Below are positions 54,688 to 64,000 of a stretch of 64,000 nucleotides of DNA, in pieces. A model generated the notes under the pieces. That model was given only the letters and a program-made list of their open reading frames with translations, was not told where the DNA came from and ran no database searches. The first letter of the stretch is position 1. Each line of letters begins with the position of its first letter. This stretch comes from Dermacentor variabilis. Its lineage: Eukaryota > Arthropoda > Arachnida > Ixodida > Ixodidae. Where the stretch lies: contig NC_134570.1 in the NCBI RefSeq assembly GCF_050947875.1, forward strand, positions 230,501,265 to 230,565,264, given 5' to 3'. The position numbers and the translations under genes were made by a program.

Positions 54688-57600
54688 AATGCTCAGCTAT
54701 AACAGACACATCCTGTGTGACTGCGATGTTCGTAAATGTTAAAGTACCCCAGCTAGTCCAAATCAATTCCAAGATTAATTTGAAAATTACTTAAGTATCC
54801 CTCAAAGCCTGTACGTTGCTTTGGGATTTTAAGCCCCACAGTTTCACTTTACTTTCAGCAATGTCATTCTGAAACAGAACTTCAGACCACTACCTGTCTT
54901 TCAGTGAACAAAGAAGCAAAACCATTATTGCTGTTCTGTATTATGTTTTCTAAAGTATAGATCGGTTGGTACAACATAGTGCGTGTGAAACGCAAGAAAA
55001 GCAAGGACAGACGAAGGGCTGCACGTGTATTGCACCCTTCCGTCTGCACTCATCTTGTGCACTTCACTTGCAGTAGTATGCTGAGCACACAATAGTGACA
55101 ATTAAATCTAGGACAACAAGAGGATAGCAAAGGCTGCATGGGCATTATTCTTTTCTGTGTGTTGCAATGGCAGGGTGCAGCACAGTGAACTGTTTCAAGT
55201 GGCGCAGGCAAATCGAACATACCTATAGTTTCCAGTTGTGGCCTCTGAGACTGGTATGCAGGACACCCATTTGGCTTTGCATATCTCAGAGGCTCTGTCA
55301 GAAATGTGGTGGTCGTGATGTGTTTCCGGCTAATGCAATCACTTTCCACGAAAGATTTCATATGCGTCCAGACACCACCGCAGCAACAGCTCTTGTGGAC
55401 CATTCTTGTGGACAGAGAGTACAGTCGAACCTCGCTATGAAATCGATGGGGAGCACAGAAAAAATACGCTTTCGCGAGAATTTCATTGTTGCGAAATGAG
55501 ACTGCAGATAGGCAATGCGTAGCAGAATGAAACTTTCGTTAGCCTATGTTGGCAAGCTTTGCTCGAGGATATAGAACCATATTGCCGGCAGTACAAAGTG
55601 TGCCACATGCATTGATCAGCAGTGGCAACACTGTCGTGGAGCAGTACTCTCGGTCCATTGCTTTCAGAGATACAATCGCTTTTGCGAGATTTTGCGTAAC
55701 TCGGCACTGGACTAGGAGCAACAGCGCTCCACGCATGCAGCAGCATTTCTCCAATGCACACTTTTGCCAACAGGTGTCAACGCATCCGGTGCCAAGCATG
55801 AAACTGATTGTATCTCATATACCCAAAGGCAATCGATCGAGATTACAGTGCCTTCGCGCATTTCTACATCCGTGCAAATCCGCACGTGATGCATGTTGGG
55901 TGGCACCAAAACCAGCATTCTTGAAGCAAGGGATGTGTATTCCCGGACAAGTGCTCAGTCACGGCCCAATGCCTGGAACTCCATGCTGCGACCATCATCT
56001 CAAGCACCATAAACAATTCCATGTCGGTGGGACGTGTTGTAGCCAGGAAGGAAGAGCGAGACGGCCAGACGAGGAGTCACATACGCACACGTTTAATGGT
56101 CTCTCAGACGTGTTCTATCTCCAGAAGAAGAGCAGGCGCTGCCAGACCACGCGCAGTCACGGGAAACTATCTATGTCTCCTCATTTTCACTAGATGGCAG
56201 CATATACAACAGGACGTGGATTTTCTTGATTTTGCTGCATTTTTTTCACTGAGACGCATATTCGCACTACACCTAGGCGTGCAAAAACCATAATCTTATG
56301 CAGGTAACAAGTTACGTGCCACTTCAAAGAGGCAATCAACAAACAAGATGGCGGCCATGATTTGTTTCCAGTGCATGCAACCACTTGCGGTGCTTGGTTG
56401 ATCTCGTATACAAAAATGGCGGTGCCCACAGGAATGTAGTGCGGTGGTATTTTATGCAATTTTAGTGCAAAGCAATCACATTTGAGCACATATTGAAGCC
56501 TGCTAGCCTTTCGTAAGCAGGTAATATGCAGGGCTCCATCCTAGCAAATTTCGTTGACGCGGGACAGTAGCACAGCTACATTTTGTTGCCGAGAGGTACG
56601 AAATGCACTGAATCCTATAGGCCTTCGCCAGGAATACGAAAATATTTTGTTGTCGTGAGAATTTTACAGTCGCAGAATTTCTTCCTCAGGGGTTTCGATT
56701 TTAATGCCATGCTGAAATGCACTGCTGGCTTGACATAACGCGCCTGAAACATCCCAGTGCCTGTAAAGTGTCCTCTGTAGAAAACCAGCTATGCAGTGGT
56801 GAACTAATACAGCAGTTGGTGGAATAACCTGCGAAATCGTAGACAAATTTTCTTGGTAGTCTTTACTAATGCTACTTATGCCCATTTTTTTACATTATGC
56901 ATATGCTTACTAGACAGATTTACCATACTTAAACCCCTCAGCCACGGCGCCCGCGTTTGTGGATGCGACTTATCTTTGCCACTTCTGTGCAGTGGTTGCA
57001 AGGAATAGACAACGAACAATATCCTTTGAGTAAATTGAACATCCGTCTTTCCTAAAGTACACACATTTCACTTCTGAGTGAATGCTTTGGTGAAGGCATT
57101 GCCTTGTTTGATGGGACGTTTGAAGTGAAGCGTATTGGTAGTAATTGTGAGATATCATTTTTTCCCTTGTTGTAACACTTGCACCTGATAATTAACCTAA
57201 GCACGTAATTCGAGTGGGTGAATCAATATTCTCTGTAACGCCGCTTCTGAGCAGAACTCAGGTTCCTCAGGCACATAGTAGGGGGTTGCAGACAGGCACC
57301 ATTGCACCCTCCAAACCTTTATCAAACCAACAAGCTTTGGGAGAGAGCCTTGGCCAGCTCTGTCCTCGAGGATCAGCAATGGCTGATTGCGAAGGCCCAG
57401 GACACTGCCTGAGCTCAAAGCATTCTGGAATGAGGACGCCTCTCCAAAGCTTCATTTATGTAATAAAGATGTTTATTCTCTCTTAATATTTGCAATGAAG
57501 AAATCTAGCGTGACTGACCATACAATATTTTATTACTATATAAATATGACGGGTCACTATATAAAATGCACAGAATCATTCTCCCACCTTGACTTGATTT

Positions 57601-57925
57601 CTAGGGTGTCTCCAGCACCTTGGCATAAAATTATGTAAATTTCACAAATTTATCAATATTAGGCTGTAATTCATGACTGAAAGGGTCAAAGTAAGTTGAC
57701 AGTGAGCCATCTTTTGAATTCTACTGCCTGCCTATGAAAATTTTAACTCTTCCCAAATAAAAAATTTTCTTTCTCGCCTACATGATTAGACCTGACAGCC
57801 TCTGCAAGTTGCTAAACCCAACATCGAAGGGACCAGCTTTGTCACAGTGTCCTGCATTTGCCAAATGAATGAGAACCCCACAAGTCATGCGCCAATGCTG
57901 GCTTTTCTTGTGGCAAGACACTCAC
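54688..57925. other. VPS33A intron, no gene recognised
   Basis: At 55422 the sequence CAGTCGAACCTCGCTATGAA looks like one end of a pogo-type MITE, but no partner end was found by 56.7 kb. A plus-strand frame at 55167 starts MAGCSTVNCFKW but shows no complete domain. Nothing else identified. Confidence 0.4.
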
Positions 57926-58000
57926 CTTGTTCGACAGCAAGGTTTTCAAAGAAGGACTCCTGGTCCGTCACCTTCTTGACCTCTTCGGCCAAGGACGTGT
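57926..58000 (-). CDS. VPS33A internal exon (second of those seen)
   Basis: 75-bp minus-strand exon, acceptor GTGCCTGCAG right of 58000 and donor CAAG/GTGAGT left of 57926. Its first two bases complete a His codon begun by the exon at 61079-61169. It then encodes TSLAEEVKKVTDQES and FFENLAVEQ and ends with the first base of a Glu codon finished at 36252. The residues fit the VPS33A segment where SLANHT is followed by an acidic helix ending in a VEQE turn. Both codon splits work out exactly, which is strong evidence that these are true exons of one gene. Confidence 0.93.
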
Positions 58001-58360
58001 CTGCAGGCACAAGCAGAGTTCACATTGTACAAGCGGTCACGGTATACCAGTGATAAGAGCATGCACTCCTGATTTGGTGTATGCCCTTGACGTGCTGCAG
58101 AGGGCAGCAGCAGACAGTGGGTCTAGCTCTCTGCGTGCTGATGGAAGTTTGCTATTGCTTTCAGCAACCCCCAAGCTGACAGGCACTCAAACTTCCACTT
58201 GTAAATTACACTTGTAAGCAGCTTCAAACCTGCTCACTGGCTTGGGCGAGGCTGTTCCTCTGGAGCTCTATGCTTCTACCAAACTTCACAAAAATGTAAG
58301 GTGCCCATAGGTGGACATTAAAGTTTGTTAACATTTTAACAATCTCTACCACAACAGTAC

Positions 58361-58436
<76 letters not shown>

Positions 58437-58446
58437 CGATCGATCG
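58361..58446 (+). repeat. (TGAT)19 microsatellite with CGAT end
   Basis: Nineteen perfect TGAT units (58361-58436) followed by CGATCGATCG. It lies in the VPS33A intron. Confidence 0.97.
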
Positions 58447-59069
58447 TGCAAGCGAGTGAGCAGGTGAGTAAGCGAGTGTTATTCAAGATTTCTCTGACAG
58501 TATCCAAACACTTTTCTTTCACACCAACACCCCTGAGAACAATACTGTCGTGAAGAAAAATTCTTTTAGTGTCTGTAAAACATACTTTGGTAAGGAACAA
58601 ACACTGTCTGTAAAGACAAGCAGCTGCCAGAGAAGTCTTTCTGGCAGGTGCTCATTTTTTACTGACAATGTTCACAAAGATGTGTAGCACAACAAAAAGC
58701 ACATTCATAAATAACAGGAGCACATATTCTTAATGCAGTGCAAATGTGATGCTCACAGTAGACAGTAGACTTTAAACTTGGGCACAGAGATCAAGTAAGC
58801 CTGGTGAAAGTCAAAAATAGAATAGTGACCCAAGCACAGCTGCAAATAATGCCTTAGTACTGCCATACCACCACCTTCATGCTCTGCATACATACAAAGA
58901 CAGCGCTTTTTCGCCACTTTTCTTTCATTTTGCAACAGTTCATAATTTTTCCGATTTCATGTTGCAGTCTCTGTTGGTCTGTAGTGAGAATTATAAAGGC
59001 AAACATTAAGTGCAGTTAGAAAGATAAATTGGGGGTGTTACAATTCTGGCAGGCATTGGGGGCTGCCTA
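58447..59069. other. VPS33A intron, nothing recognised
   Basis: No gene or repeat structure noted. Confidence 0.45.
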
Positions 59070-59188
59070 GCAGCTAAGAATACAGCTTTGAGCCCAAGTA
59101 AAAAAACAAATTTGGAACTGTCTGGCAGACTATCTCTGTGACATGGTGCCACCTTGTGTCAACAAGAAAATGCTAAGAAAAGAGCATA

Positions 59189-59948
59189 CAATCAACTCTC
59201 GTCACAACGGACCCTGATAATCCAACAAAAAATGTCCGTTTTATTCAAAGTCCATGATATCCGGGACACCTCATTTCCGAAACTTTCGTCGCAATGTCTA
59301 ACAACCTTTTTGCAAATAGTGAGTGACGATCGTCCAAAGTAAAAAAGAAACAAAAAAGTAGCAGTTTCGCCCGCAAGGTGAAGCATCGATTACGACAGCA
59401 AATTAAGCAAGATAAGCATGGCAGCAGCAGCGAGCAAATCGCCCTTCGTGCTGCCTCTAGCTTCAATGTGAACTAAACATCGAAAGCACAGTGCATACAA
59501 AGCTACCAGCACTGGGGGCACCTTGTTCACATTGCAGATCACTTTCGAGTTACAGCGCCCATGCCGTAAGCAGCAGCCGCTGGAGTACAACCTCTCTCTC
59601 TACCCCCCCCCCCCCCCCCCGTCTTGTGCCTGGCACGCGAAAGAAGACGGCACGTTTCTGCCCTCCTTTCTCCCCTGCACGCGTGATATTAAGCCACAAT
59701 CGCTGGCCTGACTGTCGCAAGTCAGTTGCCAGCCTGTGTCGACACGGCAAAAGTCCGTTTTATGCGCCAGTTTTGAGAAAAATTGCTGGCAATTTTGTCC
59801 ACTGCAGCCGATAGTTCACTGTAGCGCGGTTCGTTAAAAGCGAACTTCCCTGCATTAGTAAAATAGGTAGAACAAATTAAGGCTGAAATATGGTCCATTA
59901 TATACGAAAGTCTGTTGTACGCGGGTCTGTTTTAATGAGCGTAAACTG
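59189..59948 (+). mobile_element. Non-autonomous TA-flanked MITE (760 bp)
   Basis: Weak inverted termini: the left reads CAATCAACTCTCGTC then AACGGACC. The right, on the minus strand, reads CAGTTTACGCTCATT then AACAGACC. TA flanks both ends (59187-59188 and 59949-59950). The uninterrupted second copy of the tandem unit has a single TA at 60127-60128, acting as an empty site. Holds a poly-C run (18 C at 59603-59620) and the dispersed repeat below. No coding sequence. Confidence 0.7.
59357..59600 (+). repeat. Dispersed repeat, copy 1
   Basis: From CAGTTTCGCCCGCAAGGTGA to a GTAAGCAGCAGCCGCTGGAG-like end. It matches 63440-63850 in order, with an internal deletion relative to it. The start contains a self-complementary TTCGCC/GGCGAA-type core. 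Confidence 0.65.
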
Positions 59949-60168
59949 TATTACCACTGTATTTTACAACTTTACGTGTGTGAACCCATGTTGGCAGCTA
60001 AGTTCTATGTTGGCAGCTAAGAAAGCTTTGAGCCGAAGTAAAAGAACAAATCTAAAACTGTCTGGCAGACTGTCTCTGTGACATGACGCCAGTTTGCGTC
60101 AACAAGGAAAAGCTATGAAAAGCACATATTACCATTGTATTTTACAACTTCGCGTGTGAAAACCTATG

Positions 60169-61078
60169 AAAGACATAACGCAGCTTACATTAAGCATACA
60201 AGAAAGCTTGACTATGTTTTCCTGTAAGCAGAAGACCTTCCCGTCGAGCTTCCAAGTCTTCTCCTCAGCCACCATCTTGTTTGGACAGCAAAGTAGCCTG
60301 CATCGTTTTTGGTTTTGATGCTATCTTCACATGCTCTCTTTTGCTGGGTTTTTAATAACTGGAAAAAAAGTTGAGATGGCTGTAGTCCACTTAGCTGCCC
60401 ATTGAACTGTCTACAGCGAGCATTGGAAAACAGCCACTAGGCTCCTGACTGTGGCAAATCAATTCTACGGAAGCCTACAAGGTGGCAGTAGGTTCATGAA
60501 AGGAAAAGTTGTCATCCACCAAACCGTAGCACAAAGTAAAAAAGAAACACATCTGACACATCTGAAAGAACTGACACATCTCTATGTGTCAGTTCTGCAC
60601 GAAGATATAATTTAGGCAGTGACGTAAACATGACTGGAGACAGCAGGCTATCCAAAAAGAATGGGTGGTAACACATCATCGACATGCCATAGCAGCACAG
60701 GAATTCTGCACTGCACTGTGGATCTCAGAGGTCATGTTCCATCCTCAGCTGAGCCACGCAGAAAAGGCACCACAACTTGCAAATAGCACTGACAGATGGT
60801 GAGTATGAAAATCTAGAATTGCTCAGACTAGATTTATGAGAAACTCTACCTTGCTGAAAGTTGGTTTTGTGTTGAGGCAGCGATGGCGCCCATTTTTTAC
60901 TCCACTAACATTTTTTTTTTCTTGCTTACAAGAGCTGTGTTTGATAAAATTGACACTCTGAAAATTTAGGAGCAGTAATTTATCACTTGAGCTTGATTTC
61001 ATGTTCACCTTTACTGTCCAACTAAGCAGACAGTGCAGTGCTAGTTGTGGACAAACAGGAGCAAAAAGTGTGACTGAC
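60169..61078. other. VPS33A intron, nothing recognised
   Basis: No gene recognised. Confidence 0.45.
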
Positions 61079-61169
61079 GGTTGGCAAGGGACTTGCGCTT
61101 GAGCTGCATACTGGGTAGCCGGTCCACAAACTGCTTGATCTCCCCAATGGTTTTGGCGTCATGACGTAC
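61079..61169 (-). CDS. VPS33A internal exon (first of those seen)
   Basis: 91-bp minus-strand exon, acceptor CATATTGCAG right of 61169 and donor ACC/GTCAGT left of 61079. In phase 0 it encodes VRHDAKTIGEIKQFV, DRLPSMQLKRKSLAN and one base (C) of a split codon. That codon becomes His when joined to the exon at 57926-58000. The HDAKTIGEIKQFV ... SLANHT segment is a hallmark of the Sec1-like protein VPS33A at the start of the domain 3 helical hairpin that contacts VPS16. Reading through the donor gives a stop 33 bases later, so splicing is needed. The exon encoding the preceding residues was not found between here and 64000. Confidence 0.93.
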
Positions 61170-62504
61170 CTGCAATATGAAATTGAGGGGACACATACAT
61201 GGAGACAGTTACAGGAGTATGAAGCAAGGATAAGCAACAGTATGTGATAGCAATGCATCTCTAAATGTATTGAAAGGAGAAGAGAAGATGCAAGGTGGGG
61301 ACCATTAGGCGTGCAAAAGTAATAAAATTGTGCAGCTCAGCTCTACGAAATTTCACGGACTTCCCATGAAATTTTCAAATAAAGAAGCAACATTACATAA
61401 TCTGCAAATAATTCTTCTGATGTGTTTGCTGAAGATAGTAGGCAAAAAGTAGAAAAGTGATGTTAAAGATGTTATCGTGACTTTCATTGTGTACGTAACT
61501 TTTGTGACTTCGTAAAGTGACTACTTCACCTCACAAAGCTACTTTGTTACAGAGTCCTTAAAGCAAGTGTTTGCCCTTAGGGAAAAGCACCTTATTAAGG
61601 CAGATGGTGGGAATACTATTTTGAACATGCCGCACTGAGGGAACATGAACAAATTTGCAGAACCTTGAGTTGGTATGATGTGAGCCATTGTTGAAATAGC
61701 TGTAATGATGAAATTTGCAGGAACAGCAGTTAACAAGTTTCTATTACACTGTCATTAAATGCTTTTAGTTATGAGACTTAAGTAAGCTATAGAGATGTCC
61801 AACTGCAACCTCAAAAGAAGCTCTGGACTACACCTGTAATATCTAGTGGAAACTGCTGGGATCAAGATTGGTTGGGAAAGAGCATGTGTGTGTGGCCTTC
61901 TTAAAGAGGCCTTTGTGTTGTCTTTCTGCAAGCAGTGAATGACCAAGAAAAGGTGATCACTGAGCCATTTCTGCATTCCAGTGGGCAAAATGTGAAGATG
62001 TTTTGCGAAGTGACCCGGAACTCAAGCATAATATAACCTGTAGCCAAACTGAAGGGAAAACTGGAGGGCCAAAAGCCTGTCAACTTGTGAATAATGGTAA
62101 ATCCAGTATTTTTTTTCAGACGGCAGCAGCTTGTGCAGAAGGATGCCTTATATTGTTGGCTGTTGCTTGACGCTGGAAACCTGCTGTTGAGTTTCTACAC
62201 TCCTGAACTGTACTCTGAACGCAGAATCCTGGTGCACTCTCTTTGTATCAGTTGAGCACGAATGGATGCAATTGGCTGCTCTTCTGCGGCTCAGGAATAA
62301 ATAGAAGCCGGTCAACAGAAGGGTGGTGGTAAACTTTATTGAAAGTGGGAAAGGGGCAAGTCAACAGAACAGTGACTATGCAGGAAATACAACCACAGAC
62401 TTAAGGTGTGTTTCTTGGCTGAAAATGACATTATCTCACTCAGTGAACAAACGGGGCTGTGTTTCTTTTTAGTTAAAGCTGTGTGTAGCAGACAATGAAG
62501 CTGA
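61170..62504. other. VPS33A intron, nothing recognised
   Basis: Searched by eye for an upstream minus-strand VPS33A exon; none found. Confidence 0.45.
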
Positions 62505-62655
62505 AAAAGCAAAAGGAAGATTAGCTGTCACGTTTATTTGAAATGTAAGAATAGTGAGGAAAAGTGAAATGAAAGTGCGCAGGTGGGATCTGAACCCACA
62601 TCTGTCACCTTATGTATGCAGTGCTCCACCATTAATTAAGTTACGACACTGGCTA
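62505..62655 (-). mobile_element. tRNA-derived SINE-like sequence
   Basis: On the minus strand: TTAATGGTGGAGCACTGCAT, then GGTGACAGATGTGGGTTCAG and ATCCCACCTGCGCAC. The A box-like TGGTGGAGC and B box-like GGTTCAGATCC are about 35 bases apart, followed by a T-rich non-tRNA body. No poly(A) or target repeats could be fixed. It is distinct from the tRNA-Gly-like LINE ends. Confidence 0.5.
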
Positions 62656-63272
62656 TTTCCGTGTGTGCACCAGCGCTCGTGCGTGTCATGTCTCCCTCCG
62701 GGTCCCTGCCAAGATACGCGCTGTTCTGCTTAAAGATACCAAATCTGATCCTGCGAGTGCGACAACCACAGCGGGACCACACCCCTTCACAACTGCAGGC
62801 TGTCCCGGGCACCTTAGGTGCGGCACGAGCAGACGCTGTGTGATTGGCAGTGCGCCCCTCCCAGGGTCAGCCAGAAGGGACCCTTCCTACATGTGCTGCA
62901 TGTCCAGTCCTGTGAATCCGAATCGAGGCAGCAGTCCCAGCTCACCCTTTCAACGTATCCCACCTCAGTGCACAAACTACGCAGACTCCACTAACTTGTG
63001 GAAAATCCTACGTCAGGCAGACTGGATGCTGCAAAACAATCACGCATGAGAGCATCAGCTGACCATCAAAAATAATGAAATGGTCAATTTGCCCGCGCGT
63101 TGCACTGGCTGCACCTGTGGGGTGCTGTTTCATCTTACGAAGATACTAGAAAGATGCAAGAAAGCACGTGCCCTAGAGATTTTGGAAGTGTTTCTTATCG
63201 AAAGAAGAGGTAGCACCTGTGTAAGTGACACATTTGTATCGTTGTTCAATGCAGAAATGTCTTTTCTGATTG
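62656..63272. other. No gene recognised
   Basis: Plus-strand frames at 62661-63049 overlap and have no recognisable motif. Confidence 0.4.
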
Positions 63273-63274
63273 CC

Positions 63275-63300
63275 GTATTTACTTGATCCTAATGCGCCCT
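63275..63300 (+). repeat. Single pogo-type terminus
   Basis: CCGTATTTACTTGATCCTAA matches the termini at 3607 and 42736. No partner end is visible before the window ends, so the element is truncated or continues outside. Confidence 0.45.
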
Positions 63301-63439
63301 TAACGCGTACCTATTTGCCGTGACCTAAAAAAAAGAAAAGTCCTTTACAGTACTGCACACCCCATTCTTTCATACTTTCTCTCATTTGTAAAAACAAAAG
63401 ATTTACTCCCAATGCACTAAAGTTGCAATAAATAAAGAA

Positions 63440-63850
63440 AAGTCGCAGTTTCGCCCGAAAGGCGAAGCATCGATTGCGATAGCAACTTAGTAGACAGCTA
63501 AACGAAAAGTAAAGATAGTAGTTTTATCGGCCGTAATAACTTCTAAACAGTCGCTTATTAACTAAATTAACAAGCATGGTGCCACATGCACACAAGTAAA
63601 GCAAACATGAACACATCTCATTCAGTGACCGCGAAAACTCTGCTGTCAAAATGCTGGAGTGAGGAAGTGCGGTAGCAGAAGCAAGCGAATTGACCTTTGT
63701 GCGGCCTCTCCCTTCAACACGAACTAAGCGACAAGAACACAGCACTGTGCACCTAGATATGCAGACTCTTGTCTCTGTCGCAGATCACCTTCAAGATAGG
63801 GGCCGCGTGGCTGCGCCGTGAGTAGCAGCAGCCGTTGTAGAACGCCTCTC
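63440..63850 (+). repeat. Dispersed repeat, copy 2
   Basis: From CAGTTTCGCCCGAAAGGCGA to GTGAGTAGCAGCAGCCGTTG. A longer version of 59357-59600. The start is also found in reverse at about 50612-50570. Confidence 0.65.
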
Positions 63851-64000
63851 CTGTTTGCGCTAGTCCTGTGCACAAGTTTCGGCAACTCCGAATGCCCGTG
63901 ATGCGTCCAGATTTCTGTCTGTCTCCGCACACGTGATAGCTTTCCTTTTAATTGCAGCATCATGACGAACTTGGCATGTCTTTGCAGTCGGCACTTCCAT

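Larger units (their letters stand above)
59070..60168 (+). repeat. Tandem duplication interrupted by a TE
   Basis: A unit of about 150 bp occurs twice. It runs from GCAGCTAAG ... GCTTTGAGCC through AACTGTCTGGCAGACT and GTCAACAAG to TATTTTACAACTT ... GTGTG. The second copy is continuous at about 60013-60168. The first is split at its TA by the element at 59189-59948. Confidence 0.75.

Noticed and set aside
55167..55300. MAGCSTVNCFKW as the start of a second THAP domain
   Set aside because: The second Cys-x2-His half and the conserved Trp/Pro positions are missing. Too little remains to call.
55422..56700. Complete pogo-type MITE starting CAGTCGAACCTCGCTATG
   Set aside because: No matching inverted right terminus or TA pair was found.
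62661..63049. Pair of overlapping plus-strand frames as a novel gene
   Set aside because: No domain, signal or splice evidence. Two overlapping frames of similar length suggest GC-rich non-coding sequence.
61170..64000. Upstream VPS33A exon
   Set aside because: I looked for a minus-strand segment encoding the residues before VRHDAKTIG with a donor site and found none. It is probably beyond the window.

Overview
The window is eukaryotic nuclear DNA, most likely from a tick or another chelicerate with a repeat-rich genome. That placement is an inference. It rests on the mixture of degenerate transposable elements (Ty3/gypsy, RTE and CR1/Jockey-type LINEs, Penelope-like, pogo/Tigger, piggyBac and Kolobok-like elements, MITEs, tRNA-derived SINE-like sequence) and on tiny exons separated by introns of many kilobases. 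There are no operons, no bacterial-type genes, no rRNA and no CRISPR array.

The only cellular gene I recognise is VPS33A, a Sec1/Munc18-family subunit of the HOPS/CORVET endolysosomal tethering complexes, on the minus strand. Four consecutive internal exons lie at 61079-61169, 57926-58000, 36173-36252 and 24498-24584. Their splice sites and codon phases join exactly. The introns between them are about 3.1, 21.7 and 11.6 kb, and nearly everything else from 24.5 to 61 kb is intron filled with transposons. I found neither the N-terminal exons (expected right of 61.2 kb or outside the window) nor the C-terminal exons (expected left of 24.5 kb or outside).

Layout, left to right. 1-6.2 kb: LINE ORF1 remnant with a 2A-like motif, a LINE 3' end, a MITE and an internally deleted pogo-type element (3607-4785). 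6.2-11.3 kb: a nearly complete Ty3/gypsy element (minus) with 134-bp LTRs, inactivated by point mutations. 14.4-22.9 kb: a second, nested gypsy element (minus) containing a plus-strand gag from a third LTR element and an RTE-type LINE (18796-21838). 25.8-28.7 kb: a Tigger element carrying a Penelope-like insertion. 29.1-30.0 kb: a 5'-truncated RTE with a 13-bp target duplication. 30.6-32.4 kb: a CR1/Jockey-type LINE. 36.7-39.3 kb: a near-complete piggyBac. 40.3-43.5 kb: two non-autonomous pogo-type elements. 45-46.3 kb: a Kolobok-like element with a THAP domain. 47.9-48.9 kb: a 70-75 bp tandem satellite. 49.6-50.2 kb: a 560-bp fold-back palindrome. 51.9-54.7 kb: a second RTE-type LINE. 58.4 kb: a (TGAT)19 microsatellite. 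59.1-60.2 kb: a tandem duplication whose second copy preserves the empty site of a TE inserted in the first.

Every transposon protein seen carries stops, frameshifts or truncation, so no mobile element here looks autonomous. The points most worth following are the tRNA-Gly-like 5' ends of both long RTE copies, the Penelope-like fragment with inverted arms and an 11-bp target duplication, the piggyBac with apparent introns and an ATAA duplication, and the THAP-bearing TTAA-flanked element.
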